Below are positions 8,502 through 17,505 of a stretch of 64,000 nucleotides of DNA, in pieces. Numbering within the stretch: position 1 is the first letter of the stretch; the number at the start of each line of letters is the position of its first letter. A program made the translations under genes and the position numbers. The notes under the pieces were generated by a model. The model searched no databases and was not told the DNA's origin. It worked only from the letters and a program-made list of their open reading frames with translations. Location of the stretch: NCBI RefSeq assembly GCF_001565895.1, contig NZ_LSNE01000005.1:470015-534014 (forward strand). Direction: 5' to 3'. This DNA is from Paraglaciecola hydrolytica. Its GTDB lineage: Bacteria; Pseudomonadota; Gammaproteobacteria; Enterobacterales; Alteromonadaceae.

Positions 8502-9284
8502 ATGGAACGTTATTTAATTCCGGGCGTGGTGCACGCCTGTGATCTCATCAGAATGTTGGCTAAACATGACAAAGGGATGACCTCACAACAGATAGAAATT
8601 GCCTTGGCGTTGCCACGTACGACGGTATTCAGATTGTTACGCACTTTGTGTGCACAACAAATGATTGAAAAACGTGAGAAAAAATATTTTTGTGGTGCAG
8701 ATTTAATGAATATCGGTTTGCAAATCATTAATTCAGACCGCATGCATCAGATTGCTATTCCTCATATACAACGTTTAGCCTTAAAAACAGGCCATACTGC
8801 GCATTTGGCTGTGCCTCACCATGGTACTGCTTTGATCGTTGAAGTGTTTGACAGCCCTCATCCCTTAAAAGTCGCGAGTCGTCCCGGTATGCGGGCCTTA
8901 ATGCACTGTTCATCAACGGGTAAAGTGTTTTTAGCCTTTTTGTATTATGACAACTTGGACTTGATGTTTGAGAGCAAAGAATTAGAAAAGTTAACCAGCA
9001 AAACCATTAGTGATATTCCCAGTTTGCGCAAAGAACTACAGGGTGTCATGGCATTAGGTTATGCCGTTGATGATCAAGAATATAATATGGATGTAAGATG
9101 TGTTGCCGCCCCTGTGCGAGATAATCGTGGTGTTGTCGTTGCGGCAGTAGGTATAACGGCGCCTGCCACGTCATTCAGTAAGTCGCAAATTCCTGCGATG
9201 GCTGCACAAGTAAAAGAAGCAGCTTGTGCGATTTATAAAGACACCTACCAGTTAGCCGCGGAACAAAGAATAAAAGTCGGATGA
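8502..9284 (+). CDS. IclR-family transcription regulator, probably of uronate catabolism
   Basis: A 260-residue regulator with an N-terminal winged helix (about residues 5-65; TSQQIEIALALPRTTVFRLL is the recognition part) and an IclR effector domain (from about 80; GMRALMHCSSTGKVFLAF is characteristic). It begins three bases after the dctM stop, so it is the last gene of the kduD operon and may control that operon itself. KdgR of enterobacteria, the classical regulator of pectin genes, belongs to this family and senses 2-keto-3-deoxygluconate; whether this protein is its functional equivalent is inference. Confidence 0.85.
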   Translation: MERYLIPGVVHACDLIRMLAKHDKGMTSQQIEIALALPRTTVFRLLRTLCAQQMIEKREKKYFCGADLMNIGLQIINSDRMHQIAIPHIQRLALKTGHTAHLAVPHHGTALIVEVFDSPHPLKVASRPGMRALMHCSSTGKVFLAFLYYDNLDLMFESKELEKLTSKTISDIPSLRKELQGVMALGYAVDDQEYNMDVRCVAAPVRDNRGVVVAAVGITAPATSFSKSQIPAMAAQVKEAACAIYKDTYQLAAEQRIKVG

Positions 9285-9376
9285 TTATCATAAATACCAA
9301 ATACTTAGGCTTAACTGATATCATTAATTTAATGTACTTAAATGTGTAATTACCTGATCGTAATTTAGGAAAAATA

Positions 9377-10411
9377 ATGAGTGAAAAAAAGCCAACGATA
9401 AATGATGTCGCCAGAGAAGCGGGCGTGTCAAAACGTACTGTGTCTCGGGTTATTAATGGTTCTACAAATGTAGGTCCAAAAACGTTGGAACTTATTCAGC
9501 AGGTAATTGATCGTTTAGATTATTCACCAGATAAACAGGCGAGAGGACTGGCGTCGAGTCGCTCCTATTTGCTTGGCCTAATTTACGATAACCCGGATGC
9601 ACTTTATATCGATCAGGTGCAGCGTGGAGTATTAAATATTTGTTCGAGTAAAGGTTACGAACTGGTTGTTCATCCTTGCAAGTATAACAGTACCGATTTG
9701 GTTAAGAATTGTCTGAGTTTTATCCGTCGTTCGAACATTGATGGTGTGATTGTATTGCCACCTGTGTCGGAATCAAAAGATCTTGCGGCAGCCTTGCGTG
9801 AGGCCGGGCATTGTTATGTAAGAATGGCATCGGTTGATTTAGATGATCATACCAATATTGTGGTGTCTGATGAGCGTGCTGCCATGAGTGAAATGGCACG
9901 ATATATCGTATCTTTAGGCCACAAAAACATCGGGTTTATTACTGGTCCATTAAATTATTATTCCTCAATCGAACGACTTGAAGGTTTTCGCAATACCCTT
10001 GTGCAATTGGGGATAGGTTTAGATGAGGCCAAGGTGGTCGAAGGACAAAATAGTTATCAGAGCGGTCAGGACGGCGCTCAACAACTATTGCAGCTTGCCG
10101 ACCGACCTTCCGCAATATTTGCCAACAATGATGAAATGGCTGCAGGGGTGTTAAGGGTGGCTCATCAATTGGGTATTAAAGTCCCAGAACAACTATCAAT
10201 AGCGGGGTTTGATGACAACATATTGGCATCCAGAATTATCCCTTCATTAACAACTATTCAAAGACCCGTAGGGGCAATGGCTTCATTAGCAGCCCATAAA
10301 ATTATTCAGTCCGTTGAAAAAAATATCGTTGAAAGTGTTGATAAAGAGTTTTTAGTTAAACCTCATTTAATTATTCGTGAATCAACAAGTGCGCCAACTG
10401 CAGTGGATTAA
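9377..10411 (+). CDS. LacI-family transcription regulator, likely master repressor of the pectin locus
   Basis: A 344-residue LacI/GalR protein. The DNA-binding helix-turn-helix is at residues 7-26 (TINDVAREAGVSKRTVSRVI), followed by the hinge (YSPDKQARGLASSRS) and a periplasmic-binding-like sensor domain ending with IAGFDDNILASRIIPSLTT. It has its own short upstream gap (9285-9376) with no copy of the palindromic site. Five copies of TGCCACCGGTGGCA-like palindromes lie before the flanking units; CCGG-centred palindromes of this length are common LacI operators. It is the only LacI-type gene in the window, hence the proposed pairing. The inducer is unknown, probably a galacturonate-pathway intermediate. 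Confidence 0.9.
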   Translation: MSEKKPTINDVAREAGVSKRTVSRVINGSTNVGPKTLELIQQVIDRLDYSPDKQARGLASSRSYLLGLIYDNPDALYIDQVQRGVLNICSSKGYELVVHPCKYNSTDLVKNCLSFIRRSNIDGVIVLPPVSESKDLAAALREAGHCYVRMASVDLDDHTNIVVSDERAAMSEMARYIVSLGHKNIGFITGPLNYYSSIERLEGFRNTLVQLGIGLDEAKVVEGQNSYQSGQDGAQQLLQLADRPSAIFANNDEMAAGVLRVAHQLGIKVPEQLSIAGFDDNILASRIIPSLTTIQRPVGAMASLAAHKIIQSVEKNIVESVDKEFLVKPHLIIRESTSAPTAVD

Positions 10412-10520
10412 CAGTAGCAATATTGACCTAAGATGATTTAGCTATTCATCTGGCGGTTACGACAACATTTTTTGTTAAAAAAACGTAAGCAAGGTATGGG
10501 TTTAATTGACGTGAGTACCT

Positions 10521-10551
10521 TATAATTATATATTGCCACCGGTGGCAATAT
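10521..10551 (+). promoter_or_regulatory. Promoter -10 and perfect palindromic operator before the GH28-uxa operon
   Basis: A consensus TATAAT at 10521-10526 is followed by a perfect 22-bp palindrome at 10530-10551 whose core, TGCCACCGGTGGCA, is at 10534-10547. The operator thus covers the transcription start. This is the longest perfect version of the site in the window. A clear -35 is not visible. Confidence 0.78.
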
Positions 10552-10662
10552 GTTTGGGTATGGATGGCAAGTGATTTGACAATTGGTTTGCCATATAAGA
10601 GTGAATTGTTTTAAGTGATTGCGAACAAATTTAAGAATTAACAAAAGAGGATGAAAGTAATT

Positions 10663-12102
10663 ATGCAAAGGCGAGGATTTCTTAAAACCGCATTAGCAAG
10701 CTGTATAGTTACGGTATTGCCTGGCTGTGTTGTTCATCACAATACTTCTAGTCAAGTTATACAGGATAAATGGCTACAAGCTGCACAAATTCGTCAGAGC
10801 ATTCAAACGACTACTTTTGCTGATGTTGATTTTAATGTGTTTGATTACGGTGCCGTAGCGGACGCTCAACATGATAATACCGAGGCATTTGCTCAAGCAA
10901 TTGCGGCTTGTCATCAGGCCGGTGGTGGCCGAGTTATTGTTCCCTCAGGTAATTATTTAAGTGCTGCTATCCATTTAAAATCCAATGTTAATCTGCATAT
11001 CCAAAAAGATGCCGTTATCCGTTTTATTACGCAGCCTGAACGTTATCTTCCTGCCGTTATGACCCGTTGGGAAGGCGTAGAGTTAATGGGGTATTCCCCC
11101 TTAATTTATGCCTTCGAGCAAGAAAATGTCGCGGTAACGGGGGAAGGTACGATAGACGGGGGGGCTGATGATGAAACTTGGTGGCCATGGAAAGGACCTC
11201 ATAAAGAAGCCCATTGGCGCATCGACCCAGAAGAGTTAAGTCAAAAACCTGCCAGAACCCAACTATTTGCTGACGCCGAAGCCGGTGTCCCCGTAGAGCA
11301 ACGTGTCTATGCGGATGGCTCGTTTTTACGACCTGCATTTTTACAAACTTATCGCTGCAAGCGGGTATTAATTCAAGGCATTACAGTGATCAATTCACCG
11401 TTTTGGCTCATTCATCCGGTGTTGTGTGAAGACGTAATAGTTAGAGGCGTAACCTGTCGTAGTCACGGTCCAAACAACGATGGTTGCGATCCTGAATCTT
11501 GTAACCGAGTGCTAATTGAAGATTGCATTTTTGATACCGGCGACGATTGCATCGCACTTAAATCGGGCCGTAACGTTGATGGACGGCGGTTAAAAACTCC
11601 CATTGAAAACGTACTAGTCAAAAATTGCCAAATGAAAGATGGTCATGGTGGTTTAGTTATCGGTAGTGAAATATCCGGTGGTGCGAGAAATATCTTCATG
11701 GAAGACAGTGTGATGAGCAGTCCTGAACTCGAGCGAGCCATTCGTATTAAAACCAACTCAATCAGAGGCGGTTTAATCGAAAACATTAACGTTCGAAACG
11801 TTAATGTGGGTCAGGTTAAAGATGCCATCGTGATTAATTTTTTGTATGAAGAAGGCGACGCCGGACAATTTGATCCAGTGGTCAGAGACATCAATATCAG
11901 TAATTTTACCGTTGAAAATGCAAATCATGCCTTGTTTATCAAAGGTTTTGAGCGTGCACCGATTGTTGGGCTGACCTTAGATAACTGTCAGTTTAAACAA
12001 GTCAAGAATGCCCATGTGGTTGAGCACGTTAAGCAATTAAAGCTGAACCATGTGTTGGTAGCAGATATTCCTTTGTTGGCCAAAGATTTGGTCAGTATGT
12101 GA
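10663..12102 (+). CDS. GH28 polygalacturonase, Tat-exported lipoprotein
   Basis: Right-handed beta-helix glycosidase cleaving polygalacturonate. I chose ATG 10663 over the in-frame ATG 10651 because AGAGG (10646-10650) directly abuts 10651, and because starting at 10663 gives a clean twin-arginine signal, MQRRGFLKT, followed by a lipobox L-P-G-C. So the protein is probably exported folded and lipidated. Numbered from 10663, the GH28 active site is intact: N272-D273 in NNDGCDPE, D294-D295 in TGDDCIALKSG, His328 in GHGG and R361-I-K363. It heads the uxaA-uxaC-uxuB-kdgK-PL1 operon, 10 bases before uxaA. Whether it acts endo or exo cannot be read from sequence; a periplasmic exo role on imported oligomers is likely. 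Confidence 0.92.
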   Translation: MQRRGFLKTALASCIVTVLPGCVVHHNTSSQVIQDKWLQAAQIRQSIQTTTFADVDFNVFDYGAVADAQHDNTEAFAQAIAACHQAGGGRVIVPSGNYLSAAIHLKSNVNLHIQKDAVIRFITQPERYLPAVMTRWEGVELMGYSPLIYAFEQENVAVTGEGTIDGGADDETWWPWKGPHKEAHWRIDPEELSQKPARTQLFADAEAGVPVEQRVYADGSFLRPAFLQTYRCKRVLIQGITVINSPFWLIHPVLCEDVIVRGVTCRSHGPNNDGCDPESCNRVLIEDCIFDTGDDCIALKSGRNVDGRRLKTPIENVLVKNCQMKDGHGGLVIGSEISGGARNIFMEDSVMSSPELERAIRIKTNSIRGGLIENINVRNVNVGQVKDAIVINFLYEEGDAGQFDPVVRDINISNFTVENANHALFIKGFERAPIVGLTLDNCQFKQVKNAHVVEHVKQLKLNHVLVADIPLLAKDLVSM

Positions 12103-12112
12103 GAGCAGAAAA

Positions 12113-13591
12113 ATGAAGGCCTTATTAAAAATCCACACTAACGATAACGTTGCAGTAGCAACCCGAGATCTTGCATGTGGAGAACGTTTTACAGAGTTTA
12201 ACCTTGAGTTGTTAGAGGCAATCCCGAAAGGCCACAAAGTTGCCTTAGTTGATATTGCCGCCCAAAACAAAGTCATGAAGTACGGCTTTGAAATAGGTAA
12301 TACTCAGGTGGATGTGAAAGCAGGGCAGCACCTGCATAGCCATAATTTGAAAACCAATTTAAGTGATGGTCAGCAATATAATTATTTACCCAGTTTAAGC
12401 AATGCCACTCACAAATTACAGAACGCTAGTTTTAAGGGTTTTCGTCGCGCCAACGGCAAAGTGGGGATCCGCAATGAAGTATGGATCATCAATACTGTGG
12501 GTTGTGTAAATCGTACGGCCGAAAAAATTGCACAAATTTGCAGTCAGCGCTTTTTTGGTCAGGCCGATGCTTTTGTGGCCTTTACTCATCCTTATGGTTG
12601 TTCACAACTCGGTGATGATTTAAAAGATACACGTGCAATTTTAGCCTCATTGCTAAACCATCCTAACGCTGGTGCTGTTTTAGTTGTTGGTTTAGGTTGT
12701 GAAAACAACCAGATGGCAGCTTTGCTTGATGCCGCGGGTGATTATGATAAAAACAGAGTGAAATATTATAATTCCCAACAGGTCGGTGATGAGATAGAAA
12801 CCGGTGTGGCGGCGATTGCAGAAATGCTGCCCTTGTTAGCACAGGATAAACGCGTTGATTGTCCCGCCAGTGAATTAGTGCTTGGCATGAAATGTGGTGG
12901 TTCAGATGCCTTTAGTGGTATCACTGCCAATCCTTTGGTAGGGCGCATGGCTGATCGCATTACCCTCGAAGGTGGTACCGCGTTATTGACCGAAACCCCC
13001 GAAATGTTTGGTGCCGAGCAAATTTTAATGAATCGCGCCAAAGATCAACAAACTTTTAGTCAAATTGTTGATTTAGTTAATGAATTTAAACAATATTTTA
13101 TTGATCACAATCAGCCTATTTATGAAAATCCTTCTCCTGGCAATAAAGCGGGCGGTTTAACTACCTTGGAAGAAAAGTCCCTTGGGGCAATTCAAAAAGG
13201 CGGCCAAGCCACGGTTAATCAGGTATTGGATTATGGTCAGCCTTTGACGAGCAAAGGCTTAGTGTTGCTGCAAGCCCCTGGCAATGATGCGGTATCGTCT
13301 ACCGCACTGGCTGCTAGTGGTGCCCACTTAGTTTTGTTTACTACTGGTCGCGGTACACCTCTTGGTTTTCCGGTACCAACAGTAAAAATCTCGTCTAATT
13401 CCGATTTGGCCGAACGTAAACCTCACTGGATTGATTTTAATGCCGGCATGGTACTTGATGGTGTGAGTATGGATGACTGTGCAGAGCAATTTTTTGAGAA
13501 ATTACTGAGTTTTGCTTCTGGCCAATTAACTAAAAACGAAATAAACGAATGCCGCGAAATCGCTATTTGGAAACGTGGCGTAACGCTCTAA
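12113..13591 (+). CDS. uxaA: Altronate dehydratase UxaA
   Basis: A 492-residue full-length UxaA-type dehydratase. Residues 1 to about 85 form the SAF-type N-terminal domain (small-subunit equivalent), and the rest the large domain with FKGFRRANGKVGIRNEVWII, the Cys-containing THPYGCSQLGDD and MKCGGSDAFSGITANP segments. It removes water from D-altronate to give 2-keto-3-deoxygluconate. Expected partners are encoded directly after it (uxaC, reductase, kdgK), all with short gaps. A decayed split-gene relative of this family is found at 45340-45469. Confidence 0.93.
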   Translation: MKALLKIHTNDNVAVATRDLACGERFTEFNLELLEAIPKGHKVALVDIAAQNKVMKYGFEIGNTQVDVKAGQHLHSHNLKTNLSDGQQYNYLPSLSNATHKLQNASFKGFRRANGKVGIRNEVWIINTVGCVNRTAEKIAQICSQRFFGQADAFVAFTHPYGCSQLGDDLKDTRAILASLLNHPNAGAVLVVGLGCENNQMAALLDAAGDYDKNRVKYYNSQQVGDEIETGVAAIAEMLPLLAQDKRVDCPASELVLGMKCGGSDAFSGITANPLVGRMADRITLEGGTALLTETPEMFGAEQILMNRAKDQQTFSQIVDLVNEFKQYFIDHNQPIYENPSPGNKAGGLTTLEEKSLGAIQKGGQATVNQVLDYGQPLTSKGLVLLQAPGNDAVSSTALAASGAHLVLFTTGRGTPLGFPVPTVKISSNSDLAERKPHWIDFNAGMVLDGVSMDDCAEQFFEKLLSFASGQLTKNEINECREIAIWKRGVTL

Positions 13592-13612
13592 AGAATTTAC
13601 AAGGAGCCTTTA

Positions 13613-15040
13613 ATGGTTAACTCTACAACACTACATCTTCATCCTGATCGTCTTTTCCCTAGCGATGAAAAAGTCAGGTCAATTGCACGCAATTTATATG
13701 AGCAAATCAAAGATTTACCCATCATCAGCCCCCACGGACATACCGATCCTCGCTGGTTTGCTTATGATGAACCCTTTGGTAATGCCTCAGAATTACTCAT
13801 TCGTCCCGATCACTATGTATTCAGAATGTTATATAGCCAAGGGATCAGTTTAGAGTCTTTAGGTATACGTCGTCAGGACGGTGCAACGGTTGAACAGGAC
13901 CCACGTAAAATTTGGCATTTGCTGGCAAAAAATTATCATTTGTTTCGTGGCACACCGTCACGCATCTGGTTAGATACGGTATTCCATGATGTCTTTGGTT
14001 TACGTACTATGTTGAACGAAAAGTCTGCTGATTTATATTATGACCACATCACAGAGATGTTAACAACGCCGGCATTTCGCCCACGCGCTTTAATGGACAG
14101 ATTTAATATTGAATTGATCTGTACCACAGAAGGCGCTTTGGACACCTTACCCCATCATCAAGCGATGCAAGGTACCCCCATGCAAAGCCGCGTGATCACC
14201 AGTTTCCGCCCTGATGATGTGGTTGATGCTTCCCGTGAAGACTTTGTTGAAAACATCCAAAAACTGGCTGAATTAACTGGTCAGGATACTCAGTCATGGA
14301 CGGGATATTTACAAGCGCTTAGATTGCGCCGTGAATACTTCCGAACTTTAGGTGCAACGGCTACTGACCATGGTCATCCTACTGCACGGACGGCTAATTT
14401 GTCGGTGTCTGAGTGCGAAAAATTATTTGCGATTTGTTTGAGTGGTCAATCTTCTGAAGAACAACAAGAATTGTTCAGAGCGCAAATGTTGACAGAACTG
14501 GCTGGCATGAGTATTGAAGATGGCATGGTGATGCAAATTCACCCAGGTGCTCATCGTAATCATAACTCGGTTATTTTTAATAACTTTGGTCGTGATAAAG
14601 GCGCGGATATCCCCTCACAAACAGAATATGTACAAGCCCTTAAACCCATGCTGGAAAAATACGGAAATGATCCACGTTTAAGCATCATCTTATTTACTTT
14701 AGATGAAACCACCTATGCGCGTGAGCTTGCACCGCTTGCAGGTCATTATCCAAGTCTCAAGCTTGGGCCAGCGTGGTGGTTCCACGACAGTCCTGAAGGC
14801 ATGATCCGCTTCCGTCATCAAACCACTGAAACCGCTGGTTTCTACAACACTGTTGGTTTTAACGATGATACTCGGGCGTTTTTATCTATTCCTGCCCGTC
14901 ATGATGTGGCGAGACGAATTGATTGTCGTTTTCTCGCTGAGCTGATTTCTCAGCATAGAATTAATGAGGATGAGGGTGTTGAACTGGCCTTTGACTTAAC
15001 TTACCGATTAGCTAAAAAAGCCTACAAGCTTGACAAATAG
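13613..15040 (+). CDS. uxaC: Glucuronate/galacturonate isomerase UxaC
   Basis: A 475-residue amidohydrolase-superfamily isomerase, the standard UxaC length. The metal-binding H-x-H is in LPIISPHGHTDPRWFAYDE; further signatures are WLDTVFHDVFGL, MQIHPGAHRNHN and LGPAWWFHDSPEGM. The ribosome site AAGGAG lies at 13601-13606, seven bases before the ATG. It interconverts galacturonate with tagaturonate and glucuronate with fructuronate. In the operon between the dehydratase and reductase genes. Confidence 0.95.
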   Translation: MVNSTTLHLHPDRLFPSDEKVRSIARNLYEQIKDLPIISPHGHTDPRWFAYDEPFGNASELLIRPDHYVFRMLYSQGISLESLGIRRQDGATVEQDPRKIWHLLAKNYHLFRGTPSRIWLDTVFHDVFGLRTMLNEKSADLYYDHITEMLTTPAFRPRALMDRFNIELICTTEGALDTLPHHQAMQGTPMQSRVITSFRPDDVVDASREDFVENIQKLAELTGQDTQSWTGYLQALRLRREYFRTLGATATDHGHPTARTANLSVSECEKLFAICLSGQSSEEQQELFRAQMLTELAGMSIEDGMVMQIHPGAHRNHNSVIFNNFGRDKGADIPSQTEYVQALKPMLEKYGNDPRLSIILFTLDETTYARELAPLAGHYPSLKLGPAWWFHDSPEGMIRFRHQTTETAGFYNTVGFNDDTRAFLSIPARHDVARRIDCRFLAELISQHRINEDEGVELAFDLTYRLAKKAYKLDK

Positions 15041-15054
15041 AGTGGACAAATAGC

Positions 15055-16524
15055 GTGGAAAAACAACGTTTAAATAAACAAACTTTGGCTCTTTTGCCAA
15101 GCTCGGTCATCCATAATGTTTCGTCTGCCAAGGCTGAAATCGGCATAGTGCATTTAGGACCAGGCGCGTTTCATCGCGCCCATCAAGCGGTTTACACCGA
15201 CAATGCGATGGAGTTTGGTGGCAATTGGGGTATTTGTGCCGTATCGATGCGTAGTACGGGGGTGCGTGATGAACTGGCCGAACAAGAAAATTTGTATACC
15301 CTGGCGATAATTGATGAAAACCCCAGTTATCAGCTGATCAGCGCCATAAAAGAAGTTTTGGTATTAGGTGAGCAACGTCAACAAGTGATGGCTAGACTCA
15401 CGGCCGCCACGACTCATATTGTTAGTCTAACCATTACCGAAAAAGGCTATTGCCTTGATGGTAAGGGTTTGTTGGATACGGCTCATGCTGATATCGTGCA
15501 TGACCTAGCTAATCCTGCAGAGCCGCGCTCTGCTATTGCTTTGCTTGCGACGGCCTTAAAAATCCGTATGCAACAAGGCATCGACCAACTAACAATCATT
15601 AGCTGCGACAATTTAGCAGATAACGGCGCCAAATTGGGTAAAGCCATCGTCGCTTTTGCCACACTGTCAGATAAGACACTCGCAGAGTGGATCAGTCTTA
15701 ATGTATGTTTCCCTAATACTATGGTGGATAGCATCACACCTGCCAGTAATGATGAACTGCGTGCCAGAGTCGCCGAAGCCATTCAGTTACAAGATAACTG
15801 GCCAATTCAACGTGAAGCTTTTACCCAATGGGTAATAGAAGATCACTTTAGTGGTCCACGTCCCGCGTGGGACAAAGTAGGTGTAACCTTTACCCAAAAT
15901 GTCAGTGGTTACGAAAAAGCCAAACTTCGTTTGCTTAACGGTAGTCATTCAACCTTAGCCTATCTTGGTTTGCGTTGCGGTTTCGAAACCGTTAATGAAG
16001 GCATTAGCCACCCAGCATTGTTTAAACTAGTTAAAACAATGTTAGTTGAGGAAGTTAAAGTCTCTTTTAACGCACCGGATGAGTTGGATGTTGATGCCTA
16101 TATCGATGCCATTTTAAAGCGTTATAGCAACAGACATATTCGCCATTTGTTATCACAGATTGCCTGGGATGGTTCGCAAAAACTGCCATTTAGATTACTT
16201 GGTAGTATTCAAGATAACTTAGCCAAAGGTAATAGTATTACGTTGATGGCAGTGGGCGTTGCGGCGTGGTTACACTTTTTAGTGACTGCGGCCAAAACCA
16301 ATTTAAAAATAGTCGATCCGCTGGCGGATAAACTTATCAGCGAAGCCGCTTATTGTGCAGGTAATCTGGCTGATGATGTCTTAAGATTATTAGCAATAAG
16401 TCAGGTTTTCCCAACAACACTGGCAACTAATCAACACTTTGTTAATGCGGTTACTAATGGCTATTTAGCTTTGAGTAATCTCAATCCAACAAATATAGAT
16501 GAAGTGATTGAAGGTCTTTTATAA
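15055..16524 (+). CDS. uxuB: UxuB-type hexuronate reductase (mannitol dehydrogenase family)
   Basis: A 489-residue NAD-dependent reductase starting with GTG at 15055. The N-terminal Rossmann motif reads IVHLGPGAFHRAHQAVYTD, and the catalytic lysine region is KLRLLNGSHSTLAYLG; by eye it follows E. coli UxuB (fructuronate reductase) along its whole length, for example SLTITEKGYCLDGKG and WVIEDHF. Yet the operon carries UxaA (altronate dehydratase), not mannonate dehydratase, so the natural reaction is probably tagaturonate to altronate. The stop codon sits in the loop of a strong hairpin followed by a T run (16511-16540). Confidence 0.85.
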   Translation: MEKQRLNKQTLALLPSSVIHNVSSAKAEIGIVHLGPGAFHRAHQAVYTDNAMEFGGNWGICAVSMRSTGVRDELAEQENLYTLAIIDENPSYQLISAIKEVLVLGEQRQQVMARLTAATTHIVSLTITEKGYCLDGKGLLDTAHADIVHDLANPAEPRSAIALLATALKIRMQQGIDQLTIISCDNLADNGAKLGKAIVAFATLSDKTLAEWISLNVCFPNTMVDSITPASNDELRARVAEAIQLQDNWPIQREAFTQWVIEDHFSGPRPAWDKVGVTFTQNVSGYEKAKLRLLNGSHSTLAYLGLRCGFETVNEGISHPALFKLVKTMLVEEVKVSFNAPDELDVDAYIDAILKRYSNRHIRHLLSQIAWDGSQKLPFRLLGSIQDNLAKGNSITLMAVGVAAWLHFLVTAAKTNLKIVDPLADKLISEAAYCAGNLADDVLRLLAISQVFPTTLATNQHFVNAVTNGYLALSNLNPTNIDEVIEGLL

Positions 16525-16540
16525 AGACCTTTGGTTTTTT
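16511..16540 (+). terminator. Hairpin with T run overlapping the uxuB stop codon
   Basis: Arms AAGGTCTTT (16511-16519) and AAAGACCTT (16523-16531) are perfectly complementary with a three-base loop, and six T follow at 16535-16540. It has the form of an intrinsic terminator, but it is inside the operon, 38 bases before kdgK. It may be a partial terminator or an RNA-stability element. Confidence 0.65.
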
Positions 16541-16578
16541 CCACATTCTTTTAAACCTTTAACAAGAGAACTAATTAG

Positions 16579-17505
16579 ATGGCACAACACATTATTGTTG
16601 GTGAATGCATGGTTGAAATGTCCAGTCGCGGACAACAAACTTATTATCAAACATTTGCAGGCGACACCTACAATACGGCTGTCTATTTTAAGCGCTGTAA
16701 CTCTGTTGAAAGCATACAATATTTAACTGCTATTGGTAGTGATGAAATCAGTGAACAACTACTAGTACAAATGCAAGCCGAGGATTTAGCCACCGAACTA
16801 ACCTTGCGTAGCAGCAATAAAACCCTTGGTTTGTACACGATCAATACCGATGAGGCAGGCGAGCGCAGTTTTGCATACTGGCGCAGTGATTCTGCAGCCA
16901 AACAAATGCTGAGTTTGCTTGACCCAACAGTACTGGGCACACCAAAGAGTTTCTTTTTTTCCGGTATTAGCCTTGGCATTTTGAGCGATGACGATAAACA
17001 AAAATTGTTGGAATTAGCCAATAAGCTAAAACAGCAAGGCTGTAAGATTATTTTTGATCCTAATTATCGCCCCAAGTTGTGGGTATCAGCTGAACGTGCG
17101 CGTATATGGACAGATAAAGCTTACGCCCTCGCAGATATCGCCTTTCCAGGCTGTGATGATCATCTTACTTTGTATGGTCACAATAACCTCAACGAAGTAC
17201 AGCAACACGTTGTTGCCTTGGGTGTACAAGAGATTGTGATTAAAAATGGTGAACATGGCATTCAGATATTTTCCCAAGGGCAACACTGTATAGTACCCGC
17301 TCATCGAGTCAGCAAAGTGGTTGATACCACCGCCGCAGGAGATGCCTTCAATGGTGGTTATCTGGCCGCGCGTTTTGCTGGACAAAACGAGCAAAGTGCC
17401 GCGGGCTTTGGTGCCAAAATTGCCGCTTATGTCATTGGTCACCGTGGTGCGATTGTTGATAAAACTGAGATGGCCGCTTTTATTCAAGCGAATAGATTGT
17501 GGTAG
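16579..17505 (+). CDS. kdgK: 2-keto-3-deoxygluconate kinase KdgK
   Basis: PfkB-family sugar kinase of 308 residues. The C-terminal signature DTTAAGDAFNGGYLAARFAG holds the catalytic Asp; the usual G-A-G-D reads A-A-G-D. The early GECMVEMSSRGQQTYYQTFAGDTYNTAVY segment is typical of KDG kinases rather than fructokinases. It phosphorylates 2-keto-3-deoxygluconate, where the KduD and UxaA branches meet, to KDPG. Its stop TAG overlaps the start of the PL1 gene. KDPG aldolase is not encoded in the window. Confidence 0.92.
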   Translation: MAQHIIVGECMVEMSSRGQQTYYQTFAGDTYNTAVYFKRCNSVESIQYLTAIGSDEISEQLLVQMQAEDLATELTLRSSNKTLGLYTINTDEAGERSFAYWRSDSAAKQMLSLLDPTVLGTPKSFFFSGISLGILSDDDKQKLLELANKLKQQGCKIIFDPNYRPKLWVSAERARIWTDKAYALADIAFPGCDDHLTLYGHNNLNEVQQHVVALGVQEIVIKNGEHGIQIFSQGQHCIVPAHRVSKVVDTTAAGDAFNGGYLAARFAGQNEQSAAGFGAKIAAYVIGHRGAIVDKTEMAAFIQANRLW

